DNA of 64,000 bases, taken from contig NZ_CANLVF010000002.1 of assembly GCF_947494555.1 (NCBI RefSeq), positions 372,001 through 436,000 on the forward strand, in the 5' to 3' direction. This DNA is from an uncultured Roseibium sp. Lineage in GTDB: Bacteria; Pseudomonadota; Alphaproteobacteria; Rhizobiales; Stappiaceae. A program made the translations under genes and the position numbers. A model generated the notes under the pieces. It had not been told where the DNA came from. It saw only the letters and a program-made list of their open reading frames with translations, and made no database searches. Below, piece by piece: positions 27,726 to 37,918 of the stretch (the first letter of the stretch is position 1; each line of letters opens with the position of its first letter).

Positions 27726-27851
27726 TGAAAATGCGACGCTCGCCGATTGAACCAGTCGATGGGCGCTGCTTCAGTTTCTCTTAATCGGACGGGTAGTGCT
27801 GGTGCGCAGGTGAGATGGACAGGCTTCGAACAGTCGGCAATGGCCCGAACA

Positions 27852-28337
27852 TCAGGCAATTTCCATCCGGTGTCGACGCAAGAACCGCTTGAGCGCGTAT
27901 TCGTCGGCCAGCTCGATGCCTTTGGAAAACGGTACCCAGTGGCATTGCCTTTGCCCGATCTCGGGAAACGTCTTCAGTTGCTTTTCAAACTGCAATTTGA
28001 ACACCATGACCTTCGTGCGAATTTTCGAACCGTTTCCCAGCCCTTTATACGACCGGAAGGTGCCCATTGGACGTGTATCGGCTTGCCCGAGGACACCGGC
28101 CTCTTCATAGGCTTCCGTTGAAGCGGTCTCGTATGCCTGCTGGTGCGGTTCCGGCCAGCCTTTGGGCAAAATAAGCCGGCCTGTGTCGCGCGTCGAAACC
28201 AGAAGAATTTCATTTTCCGTTTCGCCCGGCCGCACGCACAAGGCCGCAATCTGCAAGCGCGTCGGTTTGAAAAACAAACCGACAAAGCTTTGCAGCCAGG
28301 TTGCATCCCCTGCTGTATACGACTTCGCGAGACTCAT
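27852..28337 (-). CDS. Nudix hydrolase (DIPP-like)
   Basis: This is a 161-residue protein. The Nudix box starts GWPEPHQ and ends TEAYEEAGVLG. The metal-binding Glu residues are present, but two consensus positions differ: the first Glu of the box is Gln and the usual Arg is Thr. LILPKGWPE and the short basic C-terminus (LRRHRMEIA) fit the diphosphoinositol-polyphosphate/ApnA-type subgroup common in Rhizobiales. AAAGGA lies before the ATG. Convergent with the EEP gene, 126 bp apart. Confidence 0.85.
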   Translation of the reverse strand: MSLAKSYTAGDATWLQSFVGLFFKPTRLQIAALCVRPGETENEILLVSTRDTGRLILPKGWPEPHQQAYETASTEAYEEAGVLGQADTRPMGTFRSYKGLGNGSKIRTKVMVFKLQFEKQLKTFPEIGQRQCHWVPFSKGIELADEYALKRFLRRHRMEIA

Positions 28338-28420
28338 GTCCGGTCCTTTACTGGATTGGCAGCGATATAATCATTTTTGCTTATGCCGTCCAGCAATAAG
28401 CGCACTTTGTGCACTAATAT

Positions 28421-29338
28421 TCACGCTTTCGAATGAATTTCCGGTGAATCATCACAGTAAATCGAGACGTGGTCCGCGCTCCATGCGCCTGGCCACACCT
28501 CAGCTTTTCCGCCTCGCAACTGGCGCAATTGTGCGGCTGGCACCGAACAGACGAGGTAAGGTTCCTCGCGATCTTTTCCGTCCGTCGGTGAAAATTCCGC
28601 CGCAACGCCGTTGAAACCGAATTCCTCTTCGCACGGTAAGTAGAGCGCGGCTCCGGAGACATTCGTTTCGTTCTGCGTCGTTCCGGCAGACCTGCCGACG
28701 ACACCACAGACCGCAACCGCACACATGAGTTCCACGGCGCGTGCCTTGGCGCATCCATAAACGCGATGGTAGCCGGACAGCTTTTCAGTCATGGATGGCA
28801 CCAGCAAAAGATCCGGTTGTTCCTTAGCAAGCAGCGAGCTGAGCGCCGCCATCTCGATATCCAGACAGATCAGGATCGCCATCCTGATGCCGTCGAGTTC
28901 AAAAACGCGAAGTCGATTGCCCGGGGTCAGGAACCAGGTTTCCGGATCCTGCTCAAACGGTGTCAGGCATAACTTGTCCTGGCGAATGATCCGGCCGTCA
29001 TTGGCAAGCAGGTAAGCTGTGTTGGTTATCCGGTCACCAGTTTTTACGGGCATTGACCCCGCCAGAAGCGAGACACCGTATTTCGTCGGCAGGGGCGCCA
29101 GAAGGTCCAAGAGCTCCTGGCCGGTTTCAGCAAGAAAATCCATTTCCTGATCCGCCGGCAAACCCTCCGGTTTGAAGGCAAGGCAACACTCGACGAAATA
29201 TTCGGGAAGCATCAGCAGCTTTGCGCCCTCGTCGGACGCCTTCGCGAGGCCCTGTTCCAGCTCATCTGCAAGCGCGGCAACACTGGCAGGAGCGCGGCTC
29301 AGGTTGTAAGACCATAGCGATATTGAATAATTCGTCAT
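28421..29338 (-). CDS. Carbon-nitrogen hydrolase (nitrilase superfamily)
   Basis: This is a 305-residue protein. ATG 29338 is preferred to the in-frame GTG at 29368. The catalytic triad is Glu46 (LMLPEYF), Lys122 (DKLCLTPFE) and Cys158 (ILICLDIE). Unusual features are the Cys pair right after the catalytic Glu motif (VECC) and several more Cys around 200-215. Members are amidases, nitrilases or carbamoylases; the branch is not decidable. It lies 82 bp upstream of the Nudix gene and may share its transcript. Confidence 0.85.
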   Translation of the reverse strand: MTNYSISLWSYNLSRAPASVAALADELEQGLAKASDEGAKLLMLPEYFVECCLAFKPEGLPADQEMDFLAETGQELLDLLAPLPTKYGVSLLAGSMPVKTGDRITNTAYLLANDGRIIRQDKLCLTPFEQDPETWFLTPGNRLRVFELDGIRMAILICLDIEMAALSSLLAKEQPDLLLVPSMTEKLSGYHRVYGCAKARAVELMCAVAVCGVVGRSAGTTQNETNVSGAALYLPCEEEFGFNGVAAEFSPTDGKDREEPYLVCSVPAAQLRQLRGGKAEVWPGAWSADHVSIYCDDSPEIHSKA

Positions 29339-29419
29339 GGAATCGATGTTCTCCGCCGATCGTAACACCAGACTTAAGGCGGAGTTTCAGTCAATTTCAA
29401 GCGTTTTGTGTTTGTGATT

Positions 29420-29611
29420 TCAGTCGAGGAAAAAGCCTACAAAGGTGGCGCAGGCAACAAGAAACGCGGTGCCGGGTGCGACGCCTTTTGGGTCAGCCGG
29501 GAGAGCCTTGAGTTTTGCCGAGCGCCGCACCTCACGGATGCCACGAAGCGCATTGTCCGTCCGCTTGTCTATCTCCGCAAAATAGGGCGAAAGCTCATTC
29601 TGAGCGCGCAT
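29420..29611 (-). CDS. Small membrane protein, 63 residues
   Basis: ATG 29611 is preceded by GAGGA with 6-nt spacing, which argues that this short frame is real. The first 45 residues are charged and helical (YFAEIDKRTDNALRGIREVR), and the last about 17 (GTAFLVACATFVGFFLD) form one membrane-spanning segment, so it is a tail-anchored type. It sits between recJ (84 bp) and the nitrilase gene. No family recognised. Confidence 0.65.
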   Translation of the reverse strand: MRAQNELSPYFAEIDKRTDNALRGIREVRRSAKLKALPADPKGVAPGTAFLVACATFVGFFLD

Positions 29612-29695
29612 GCCTGTTCCTCACGATTCCTTCGTAAGGCAACGCTATGTCAGGACCCTTAGAGTTTGGTTAATGGCGCCTTTCGCGACCGGCAC

Positions 29696-31513
29696 TCAAT
29701 GCCTGATTTTCTGTGGGTCTGCGACGTCCAGGATCCTCAGCTGAACTTTCGGTGTTCCCTGCCAGGTGTCGATGGAAAGTGTGCCGGCGACATGAAGGTT
29801 GCGTCCTCTTCCCTCAAGCAGCATTTTTCCGTGAGGCTTGTCGTCCGCCTTGAAGCAAATGGCTTTCAAAGGCGAACCGTCACCAGAGTTCAACGTTGCG
29901 CGGACATGGCCTTTTCCGACCACATCAGCGAATGCGATGCGATGCATAGGAAAGGCAAAGACCGGTTCGGAATGGCCCGCACCATAAGGTCCGGCCTTTT
30001 CCAGGAGTTCAAGCAAATCCAAAGTGGCCCCTGTCGCAGTCAAGGCTGCATCAATCTTGATTTCTCTATTTCTGGTAGCGTCTTCGACATCTTTATTAAG
30101 AGATTCGTTGAAGAAGTCTTCAAGATCGTCTGTCTTTTCACGACGAACAGTGAGCCCTGCGGCCATCGCGTGACCGCCGCCTTTCTCCAGAAGACCGTTT
30201 TCAACCGCCTCGCGGACCGCCCGACCCAGATCGACACCTGGTATGGAGCGCCCTGACCCCGTTCCCTTCCCGCTTGCATCATAAGCGATTGCAAAAGCAG
30301 GCCTTCGATGAGCTTCTTTCAAACGGGCCGCGATCAATCCGACGATACCTGGATGCCAGTCGTCGGACCCCGTCAACAGCACGGCGGGATCGCGTGCGTC
30401 GATCATTAAACTGGCCTGAGTACCGGCCTCTTCGAGCATATGCGCTTCCATTGCCTGGCGTTCGCTGTTCAGAAGATCGAGCCTTTCGGCGATGGATCGC
30501 GCCTCATGGGGATCTTCGGTGGTCAGGAGCCTCGCACCTAGCGCCGCATCGCCAATGCGCCCGCCGGCATTGATCCGCGGGCCGATCAGAAATCCCAGGT
30601 GATAGGGAACCGGCTTTCCGTTGACGCGAGCAACATCCGCGAGCGCTGTCAGGCCGTAATTCCTGCGCTGGTGCATAACTGCCAGTCCGCGCGTGACATA
30701 GGCACGATTCAGCCCTTGGAGCGGAACGACGTCACAAACGGTACCGAGAGCAACGAGATCCAGAAGCGCCATCAGATCCGGTTGTTGCCTCCCGTCAAAC
30801 GCACCTCGCCTGCGCAGCTCCCTGTTCAGGCCAACAAGAAAAAGGAATGTGACGCCCACTGCCGCGAGATGTCCCTGTCCGGAAAGATCGTCCTGCCGGT
30901 TCGGGTTCACGAGCGCAATCACCTCAGGCAGATCTTCACCGACCTGGTGGTGATCTATGACAACCACATCGAGGTTTAGTTTTCGCGCTGTCTCGAAGGC
31001 CTCGAAAGAGGTGCTGCCACAATCCACTGTCACAAGAAGCTCAGCGCCGCTTTCGCGTAGATGTTCGATCGCAGGTCCGTTCGGACCGTACCCTTCGATA
31101 ATCCTATCCGGGATGTGGATGACAGGTTCCTGTCCCAACCAGTGAAGGTATTTGGCAAGCACAGCTGACGAAGTCGCACCGTCGACATCGTAGTCGCCGA
31201 AGATCGCGATTTTCTTGCCTGACTGCAGCGCATCGGCCAGTCTTGTGACCGCCGCATCCATATCCTCCAGGCTGGACGGATCCGGCATCAGGGACTTGAG
31301 AGAAGGCTCCAGAAACTCAGGAGCATCGTCCTGGCTCACGCCGCGCGCTGCGAGAACACGTGCCAGAACATCCGGCAATCCGTGAAGTTGGGCGATTGCC
31401 ATGGCTTTTCGGGACTCGGCAGCGCTCAGCCTCTCGCGCCACGCATTGTCATTTGCGGAACGGGCGACCCCGAGAACGAGCCGCCTACCCTCTTCGTCAG
31501 ATTTCTCGAGCAT
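29696..31513 (-). CDS. recJ: Single-stranded-DNA-specific exonuclease RecJ
   Basis: This is a 605-residue protein. DHH phosphoesterase motifs: FGDYDVDGATSSAVL, VTVDCGS, VVIDHHQVGEDLP, then LVNPNRQDD; later GPRINAGGRIGDAALGARLL and the DHHA1 part GRSIPGVDLGRAV with GGHAMAAG. It is a 5'-3' single-strand exonuclease in recombination and mismatch repair. ATG with GGCGGG upstream; 23 bp after glpX and in the same direction, the usual alphaproteobacterial order. Confidence 0.95.
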   Translation of the reverse strand: MLEKSDEEGRRLVLGVARSANDNAWRERLSAAESRKAMAIAQLHGLPDVLARVLAARGVSQDDAPEFLEPSLKSLMPDPSSLEDMDAAVTRLADALQSGKKIAIFGDYDVDGATSSAVLAKYLHWLGQEPVIHIPDRIIEGYGPNGPAIEHLRESGAELLVTVDCGSTSFEAFETARKLNLDVVVIDHHQVGEDLPEVIALVNPNRQDDLSGQGHLAAVGVTFLFLVGLNRELRRRGAFDGRQQPDLMALLDLVALGTVCDVVPLQGLNRAYVTRGLAVMHQRRNYGLTALADVARVNGKPVPYHLGFLIGPRINAGGRIGDAALGARLLTTEDPHEARSIAERLDLLNSERQAMEAHMLEEAGTQASLMIDARDPAVLLTGSDDWHPGIVGLIAARLKEAHRRPAFAIAYDASGKGTGSGRSIPGVDLGRAVREAVENGLLEKGGGHAMAAGLTVRREKTDDLEDFFNESLNKDVEDATRNREIKIDAALTATGATLDLLELLEKAGPYGAGHSEPVFAFPMHRIAFADVVGKGHVRATLNSGDGSPLKAICFKADDKPHGKMLLEGRGRNLHVAGTLSIDTWQGTPKVQLRILDVADPQKIRH

Positions 31514-31536
31514 TCACAACCCGCCGCATCCGCACC

Positions 31537-32535
31537 TCAGTCCAGGTGAAACTTTTCCAGATCCGTGCTTTGCGCCTTGATGTAGCGGACGGTACCGGTC
31601 GAAGAACGCATCACGACCGTATGCGTCGTGATATGCTCGCGGCCAAAGCGGACGCCTTGCAGGAAATTGCCATCAGTAACGCCCGTCGCGGCGAAGAGCA
31701 CATCCGGACCCGCCATTTCTTCCAGCGTATACTTTTTCTTGATGTCTTCGATCCCCATCCGGTGTGCCCGCTCAACCTGTTCATCACGCGTGATAACAAG
31801 TCGCGACTGCATCTGACCGCCAATGCACCTGAGCGCGGCCGCTGCTAGCACGCCCTCAGGAGCGCCGCCAATTCCGGCATAAATATCGATACCCGTCTCT
31901 TCCGAGTCGGTCGTGTGAATGACACCGGCAACATCACCATCACCGATCAGACGAATGGCAGCACCGGTTGCGCGAATGTCCTCGATCAGACGCGCGTGCC
32001 TGGGACGATCGAGAACACAGGCCGTCACCTCGTGAACTGCGACGCCCTTTTCCTTTGCAACTGCTGCAATGTTGTCAGCGATCGGTGCATCGAGATCAAT
32101 GAGATTGTCAGGATAACCAGGACCAATCGCGATCTTGTCCATATAACTGTCGGGAGCGTTCAGGAGGTCTCCTGCCGGAGCAAGTGCAATAACCGCAAGT
32201 GAATTCGGCAGGTTCTTGGCGCAGATCGTCGTTCCCTCGAGCGGGTCGAGAGCAATGTCCACCTTTGGTCCCTGCTTCGTTCCGACGTTTTCACCGATAT
32301 AGAGCATCGGTGCTTCGTCGCGCTCGCCCTCACCAATCACCACGGTTCCGTCGATCGGGAGACGGTTCAATTCTCGCCGCATCGCGTCCACTGCTGCCTG
32401 ATCAGCTGCCATTTCGTCGCCATGACCGCGCAGCCGTGCTGCAGAAACGGCCGCTCTTTCGCTGACCCTGGCCAGCTCCAGGGTCAAAATCCGGTCCAGT
32501 CCACTCGACGGCTGATTTTCGGTATCGGACATCAA
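31537..32535 (-). CDS. glpX: Class II fructose-1,6-bisphosphatase
   Basis: This is a 332-residue protein. Metal-site motifs VIGEGERDEAPMLYIGE and ALDPLEGTTICA, and the GIGGAPEGVLAAAALRC stretch, are diagnostic of GlpX. It hydrolyses fructose 1,6-bisphosphate to fructose 6-phosphate in gluconeogenesis. GGAG precedes the ATG. It lies 47 bp after hom and 23 bp before recJ. Confidence 0.95.
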   Translation of the reverse strand: MMSDTENQPSSGLDRILTLELARVSERAAVSAARLRGHGDEMAADQAAVDAMRRELNRLPIDGTVVIGEGERDEAPMLYIGENVGTKQGPKVDIALDPLEGTTICAKNLPNSLAVIALAPAGDLLNAPDSYMDKIAIGPGYPDNLIDLDAPIADNIAAVAKEKGVAVHEVTACVLDRPRHARLIEDIRATGAAIRLIGDGDVAGVIHTTDSEETGIDIYAGIGGAPEGVLAAAALRCIGGQMQSRLVITRDEQVERAHRMGIEDIKKKYTLEEMAGPDVLFAATGVTDGNFLQGVRFGREHITTHTVVMRSSTGTVRYIKAQSTDLEKFHLD

Positions 32536-32582
32536 AATCTCCAGTCTTTCGCCCTCGCGGTGCAGGGACGAGTCTTAACTTG

Positions 32583-33905
32583 TCAATTCAACTTCTCAAT
32601 TCGGATCATGTGAGGCTGTTCAGCAACAACACCCTTGGACATGATCACATCCAATGCTTCCTTGATCGCGACTTCGGTCGTTTCATACGTGATCAAGATG
32701 ACAGGTTGAGGCAGATCGGCGTCAAATTTTGCTGGTGTCTCTTCCGCCGGGTTTCGCTTTTGAACAATGGACTCCAGCGAGATCCCGGCTTCACCCATGC
32801 AGCGCGCGATTTCAGCGAACGCACCGGGACGATCGTACACAGACAGGCGAATGTAATAGCCGCCTTCGTGGAGCCGCATCCTGGCGCGCTCGTATTCCTT
32901 CAAATCGGAAGCCGGCATTCCAAGCACATGCGCTTTGTCTCCGCGTGCGATGTCGGTAATATCGGCAACCACCGACGAGGCCGTCGCATTACCGCCGGCG
33001 CCGGGGCCGACCAGGACAACTTCGCCGACATAATCGCCATCGACCGCAACTGCGTTCAACACGCCGTCGATCCTTGCGATCGCTGATGACTTGGGCACCA
33101 TAGTCGGGTGCACGCGCTGCTCTATTCCGGTGTCTGTGCGCTGCGCGACACCCAGAAGCTTGATCCGAAATCCGAGTTCATCCGCCGCCTGAATATCCGC
33201 CGTCGTGATGGAGGTAATGCCCTCCATAAAAATGTTGCCGCTGGAGATCTTCGTCCCGAAGGCAAGGCTGGTCAGGATCGCAAGCTTGTGCGCTGTGTCG
33301 TTGCCTTCGATATCGAATGTCGGATCCGCTTCGGCGTATCCCAAGCGTTGGGCATCGGCAAGACAGTCTTCGAAACTGATCCCTTCAGCTTCCATACGGG
33401 TCAGGATGTAGTTGCAGGTGCCGTTCAGTATCCCGTAAACGCGGCTTATGTCGTTGCCGGTCATGGATTCGCGCAAAGTCTTGACGATTGGAATACCGCC
33501 TGCCACGGCCGCCTCATAGTTCAGGCTTGCCCTATGTGCTTCGGCCACTTCCGCAAGATCAACACCGTGGCGCGCGAGGAGCGCCTTGTTCGCGGTAACG
33601 ACATGGATGCCGCGCCGAAGCGCTGCCCTGACACTGTCTTCCGCTGGCCCCGCGTCCCCGCCGATCAACTCAACAAAGACATCGAGATCCGCATTCTCGG
33701 CCAATTCAACCGGATCGGAAAACCATTGAACGGACGATAGGTCGATGCCGCGGTCCCTGGACCGGTCACGTGCACTAACCGCGGTGACCATAATGTCCCG
33801 CCCGGTTTTCCGGGTGATTTGTGCACTGTGTTTTTCAAGAAGTTGCACGACGGATGCGCCCACCGTGCCAAGGCCTGCGACGCCAACTTTCAATGCTTCG
33901 GCCAT
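32583..33905 (-). CDS. hom: Homoserine dehydrogenase
   Basis: This is a 440-residue protein. NAD(P) motif GLGTVGASVVQLL near the start, active region EAAVAGGIPIVKTLRESMTG, GILNGTCNYIL and DIEGNDTAHKLAIL, and a C-terminal ACT domain (SVYDRPGAFAEIARCMGEAG, about 355-374) for end-product inhibition. It reduces aspartate semialdehyde to homoserine in threonine/methionine synthesis. 27 bp downstream of the aminotransferase. Confidence 0.95.
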   Translation of the reverse strand: MAEALKVGVAGLGTVGASVVQLLEKHSAQITRKTGRDIMVTAVSARDRSRDRGIDLSSVQWFSDPVELAENADLDVFVELIGGDAGPAEDSVRAALRRGIHVVTANKALLARHGVDLAEVAEAHRASLNYEAAVAGGIPIVKTLRESMTGNDISRVYGILNGTCNYILTRMEAEGISFEDCLADAQRLGYAEADPTFDIEGNDTAHKLAILTSLAFGTKISSGNIFMEGITSITTADIQAADELGFRIKLLGVAQRTDTGIEQRVHPTMVPKSSAIARIDGVLNAVAVDGDYVGEVVLVGPGAGGNATASSVVADITDIARGDKAHVLGMPASDLKEYERARMRLHEGGYYIRLSVYDRPGAFAEIARCMGEAGISLESIVQKRNPAEETPAKFDADLPQPVILITYETTEVAIKEALDVIMSKGVVAEQPHMIRIEKLN

Positions 33906-33932
33906 TAAATAAATTGTCCAGTTCAGTTCGAT

Positions 33933-35150
33933 TCAGCCGGAGGTCTCCAGCGGGATGACGTTGTGCAGCTTTTGGTCTGCGGTTTCAAGGAAGCGCCGAA
34001 TATTTCTCGCGGCCTGACGCAGGCGCTGTTCGTTTTCCACCAACCCGATGCGCACAAACTCGTCGCCATGTTCACCAAAGCCGATACCGGGCGCGACCGC
34101 GACATCCGCGTGCTCCAGCAGAAGTTTGGAATATTCGAGACTTCCCATGGCTTTGAACTTTTCCGGTATGGGCGCCCAGCAGAACATGCTTGCTTCCGGA
34201 GCCGGAACATCCCAGCCCGCGCGCCCGAAGCTGTCGACGACGACGTCCCGGCGCTTCTTGTAGACTGCACGCGTCTCGGCAATGCACGCTTCCGGACCGT
34301 TCAAGGCTGCGGTCGCCGCAACCTGGATAGGTGTGAACGCACCATAATCGAGATAGGATTTCACTCTCGCCAATGCTGACACAAGCCGTTCATTGCCGAC
34401 CGCAAAGCCCATACGCCAGCCCGGCATCGAAAAGGTTTTTGAGAGAGACGTGAATTCAACCGTAACGTCCATAGCGCCCGGGACCTGAAGCACGGAAGGA
34501 GGTGGCGTTGCGCCGAAATAGACTTCCGAATAGGCAAGATCAGACAGAATGAAAATGTCATGCTTGCGCGCAAAAGCGACGACGTCCTTGTAAAAATCAA
34601 GATCTGCGCAGTAGGCCGTCGGATTTGCCGGGTAGCACAATATGATCGCGATGGGTTTTGGCACGGAGTGAATAACCGCCCTCTCCAAGGCATCAAAAAA
34701 CGACGGGCCCGGTTCTGCCGGGATGTTCCGGATCGAAGCGCCGGCCATCAGAAAACCGAAAGTGTGGATCGGATAACTCGGATTTGGACTGAGGATCACA
34801 TCTCCGGGTGCGGAAATGGCCTGTGCCATATTCGCAAACCCTTCCTTGGAACCAAGCGTTGCAATCACTTGCGTATCCGGATCCAGCTTCACGTCGAAGC
34901 GACGGGCATAGTAAGCCGCCTGCGCCTTACGCAGACCCTGGATGCCCTTGGAAGCCGAGTATCTGTGGGTTCTCGGGTCCTGCACGACCTCCGTCAGCTT
35001 TTCGACGATGTGAGACGGTGTGGGAAGATCCGGGTTTCCCATGCCGAGATCAATAATGTCCGCACCGGCTGCACGCGCTTTTGCCTTCAAGCGGTTGACC
35101 TGTTCGAAGACATACGGCGGCAGCCGTTTGATCTTATGGAATTCCTCCAT
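33933..35150 (-). CDS. Class I/II PLP aminotransferase, LL-DAP/alanine aminotransferase-like
   Basis: This is a 405-residue protein. ATG 35150 (MEEFHKIKRLPPYVF) is the usual family start; 16 further in-frame codons upstream have no support. IIDLGMGNPDLPTP, YPANPTAYCADLD and the PLP Lys motif SLSKTFSMPGWRMGF are present. This protein is conserved upstream of hom in many alphaproteobacteria and is often named LL-diaminopimelate aminotransferase, but AlaC-type glutamate-pyruvate activity is at least as likely. The start of the hom-glpX-recJ cluster. Confidence 0.9.
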   Translation of the reverse strand: MEEFHKIKRLPPYVFEQVNRLKAKARAAGADIIDLGMGNPDLPTPSHIVEKLTEVVQDPRTHRYSASKGIQGLRKAQAAYYARRFDVKLDPDTQVIATLGSKEGFANMAQAISAPGDVILSPNPSYPIHTFGFLMAGASIRNIPAEPGPSFFDALERAVIHSVPKPIAIILCYPANPTAYCADLDFYKDVVAFARKHDIFILSDLAYSEVYFGATPPPSVLQVPGAMDVTVEFTSLSKTFSMPGWRMGFAVGNERLVSALARVKSYLDYGAFTPIQVAATAALNGPEACIAETRAVYKKRRDVVVDSFGRAGWDVPAPEASMFCWAPIPEKFKAMGSLEYSKLLLEHADVAVAPGIGFGEHGDEFVRIGLVENEQRLRQAARNIRRFLETADQKLHNVIPLETSG

Positions 35151-35448
35151 GGTGCAGATCCTTGCGAGTTGGCGATTGGACAGCCCGAACCGGCGCATCG
35201 AGCGTTTGGCGGGGCTCTTTTAGCAGCCTCAAACCGATTTCGCATCCGTCTTTACGAAACTAGCCAACTAATTTTGGGATGTTTTTTGAAATGCAATTCC
35301 GACAGGTTCAATGACCTTCCGGCTTAAAACGATTTAGCTAAGACAGCAGGCTTTCCGTGTTCGGGTGGCCCTACCCAACTGCAACTTCAAACCGCAATAC
35401 CGATCTCAATGGGCGCACCTTCAAGGTCTGTGCACCGGAAGCGCCGCA

Positions 35449-35691
35449 CTATTGCTTTGGAGCAAGCGATTCCAAATACGCTTCGGTTTCTTTTCTGTCT
35501 TTGGGATTGATGAGACCACTGGATGTTCCGGTGCTGATTGGCGGGCCGTATCCCTTGGGTTTCGGCACATTTCCGGTCAGCTGGGATTGATCGCGCTTCA
35601 GCGCGACGATAAGCGGGGTGCCTGGCCCCATGCCGCAGGCCGATAGCGCAAAAGTCAGAACAACGCACAGGACTGCTCGGGTCCTAGACAT
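35449..35691 (-). CDS. Small lipoprotein, 80 residues
   Basis: The signal peptide MSRTRAVLCVVLTFALSAC has lipobox ALSAC (Cys19). The mature part is short, with Pro/Gly-rich middle KPKGYGPPISTGTSSGL and a charged helical end. Such proteins are common in Rhizobiales as envelope lipoproteins of unknown function. The gene is alone, divergent from phaC. Positions 35151-35448 downstream show no gene. Confidence 0.7.
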   Translation of the reverse strand: MSRTRAVLCVVLTFALSACGMGPGTPLIVALKRDQSQLTGNVPKPKGYGPPISTGTSSGLINPKDRKETEAYLESLAPKQ

Positions 35692-36040
35692 GTCGAAAGC
35701 TCAGCTCCCTTGATCGAACCGCTTGTGACACCGCGGCGTTCTCTTGCAACAATGCTATCAGATCGCGTGACCCTGTGCCGACGGTATCGCCGGTTTTCCC
35801 GAGTTTTGAGCAAAATCATGCCACTGGAGAAAAATAATTGGTACATCTCAATGTCACGAATCTCTTCTAGCCAGTGGAAGATCCATCAACCCCAATTGCA
35901 ATCGACGCCGTCTATTCCATGTGTCATAAATAGACTGCAGGCAAAAATACCGACGACATAATAACGAGATAGCGCACCAAAAAAGCTCTCGGCGCGTGCG
36001 ACAGCCAGTTGAGCAAAAAACACCGGAGGAACCCCCACCT
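35692..36040. promoter_or_regulatory. Divergent lipoprotein-phaC intergenic region
   Basis: AT-richer than its neighbours and without a convincing ORF. A plus-strand CATAAT at 35957-35962 is a possible -10 box for phaC, but no good -35 lies 17 bp upstream. I found no CTGC-N3/4-GCAG site of the PhaR type. Position 36025-36030 holds the phaC ribosome binding site GGAGGA. Confidence 0.3.
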
Positions 36041-37846
36041 ATGTCTGACGACCGCCCGCATCCGATGTTGCAGTACATCATCAACAATCCGGAGGCGTTC
36101 GCTCAAAATCTGGCAAAAACACTGGAACAGGCAGGCAAAGCGCTGGCTGCCTATCTGGAGCCGCGTGAAAAGGGCGAAATAAAGCATGAGTCGACGGACG
36201 AACTGACGGGCGTTGTGAAAACCCTGGCACAGGTTGGAGAGTACTGGGTCTCCGACCCTCAAAGAGCGATCGAAGCGCAATCCAGACTGTGGAGCGGGTA
36301 TATCGATCTTTGGAACTCATCGCTCAAGAGGATGATGGGTGAAGAATCCGAACCAGCGGTCGCAACACCTCCGCGTGACAAGCGTTTCGCCGATCCCGAT
36401 TGGGAAAACAACCAGTTCTTTGACTTCGTAAAGCAGCTCTACCTCATTACGAGCAAATGGGCTGAAGACATGGTTCACGAAGCCCAGGGCCTCGATGAGC
36501 ACACAAAGCACAAAGCGGAATTCTACGTCACCCAGATCGCCAACGCAGTGTCACCGTCGAATTTTGTCCTGACAAACCCGGAATTGCTGCGGCTGACCAT
36601 GGAGAGCAACGGCGAAAACCTCGTGAAAGGCATGCAGCACCTTGTTGAGGATCTCAAGTCGGGGCATGGCGAACTCAAGATCCGGCAGACTGATCCATCG
36701 AAGTTCAAGCTCGGCGACAATCTGGGGAACACCCCCGGCAAGGTGATTGCGCAAAACGACGTCTGTCAGGTGATCCAATATACGCCGTCGACAACAGAGG
36801 TTCTGAAACGCCCTTTGCTGATCGTGCCGCCCTGGATCAACAAGTTCTACATACTCGACCTCAACCCCGACAAATCCTTCATCAAATGGGCTGTTGATCA
36901 GGGACACACGGTGTTCGTCATCTCATGGGTGAACCCGGACGAGCGCCAAGCCCAGAAAAGCTTCGAACACTATATGAAGGAAGGCATCCTCAACACGCTT
37001 GACGTCATCAAGCTCGCCACACGGCAGGAAGAGGTCAACGCCATCGGCTACTGCGTCGGAGGCACGTTGCTTGCCGTGACGCTCGCCCATATGGCCCAGA
37101 CCGGGGATGAGCGCATTAAGACTGCAACCTTCTTCACGACCCAGGTGGATTTTACATTCGCGGGTGATCTGAAGGTGTTTGTCGATGAGGAGCAGATCTC
37201 GAACCTGGAAAAAAGGATGGCGGAACAAGGCTATCTTGACGGTTCGAAAATGTCGTCTGCATTCAACATGCTGCGTTCCAACGACCTGATCTGGTCCTAT
37301 GTCGTCAACAACTATCTGAAGGGCCAGGAGCCCTTCCCGTTCGACCTGCTTTACTGGAATTCCGACTCCACCCGTATGCCGGCAGCAAACCATTCCTTTT
37401 ATCTGCGCAACTGCTACCTGGAAAACAGGCTCTCCAAGGGAGAAATGGTTGTAGGTGGTGAAACGCTCGACCTCTCTAGGGTGACGATCCCGATATTCAA
37501 TCTGGCGACGCGCGAGGACCATATTGCGCCACCTAAATCCGTCTTCCTTGGGTCCGGCTGCTTCGGCGGCCCTGTCAGTTACGTGCTTGCCGGTTCGGGT
37601 CACATCGCAGGTGTCGTCAATCCGCCCGCCAAGAAGAAATACCAGTTCTGGACCGGTGGAGAAGCAAAGGGAACGCTCGAGAACTGGCTCAAGAACGCGG
37701 AGGAACATCCGGGCTCCTGGTGGCCCTACTGGGATGAGTGGATCCGGGAAAACGACGCCGCTGTTGTTAAAGCCCGCAAACCGGGCGCAAACCGGGTGAA
37801 GGTCCTGGAAGACGCACCCGGCTCCTACGTCATGCAGAAGGTGTAG
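36041..37846 (+). CDS. phaC: Class I poly(3-hydroxyalkanoate) synthase
   Basis: This is a 601-residue protein; ATG 36041 follows GGAGGA by 10 nt. The N-terminal PhaC domain (about 80-250, [19 protein letters not shown]) is followed by an alpha/beta hydrolase part. The catalytic Cys338 lies in the lipase-like box GYCVGGTL, with Asp in the [10 protein letters not shown] stretch and His in [12 protein letters not shown]. It polymerises hydroxyacyl-CoA on the granule surface. No phaP, phaR or phaZ is adjacent. A weak 6-bp hairpin with a short T-run lies at 37858-37878. Confidence 0.95.
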   Translation: MSDDRPHPMLQYIINNPEAFAQNLAKTLEQAGKALAAYLEPREKGEIKHESTDELTGVVKTLAQVGEYWVSDPQRAIEAQSRLWSGYIDLWNSSLKRMMGEESEPAVATPPRDKRFADPDWENNQFFDFVKQLYLITSKWAEDMVHEAQGLDEHTKHKAEFYVTQIANAVSPSNFVLTNPELLRLTMESNGENLVKGMQHLVEDLKSGHGELKIRQTDPSKFKLGDNLGNTPGKVIAQNDVCQVIQYTPSTTEVLKRPLLIVPPWINKFYILDLNPDKSFIKWAVDQGHTVFVISWVNPDERQAQKSFEHYMKEGILNTLDVIKLATRQEEVNAIGYCVGGTLLAVTLAHMAQTGDERIKTATFFTTQVDFTFAGDLKVFVDEEQISNLEKRMAEQGYLDGSKMSSAFNMLRSNDLIWSYVVNNYLKGQEPFPFDLLYWNSDSTRMPAANHSFYLRNCYLENRLSKGEMVVGGETLDLSRVTIPIFNLATREDHIAPPKSVFLGSGCFGGPVSYVLAGSGHIAGVVNPPAKKKYQFWTGGEAKGTLENWLKNAEEHPGSWWPYWDEWIRENDAAVVKARKPGANRVKVLEDAPGSYVMQKV

Positions 37847-37918
37847 TCACAAAAACAGCCTGTTTCAGGTTTTAATCTGAATTGCATCAATCGGTGTTTT
37901 GATGCGAGGCAAATTATT

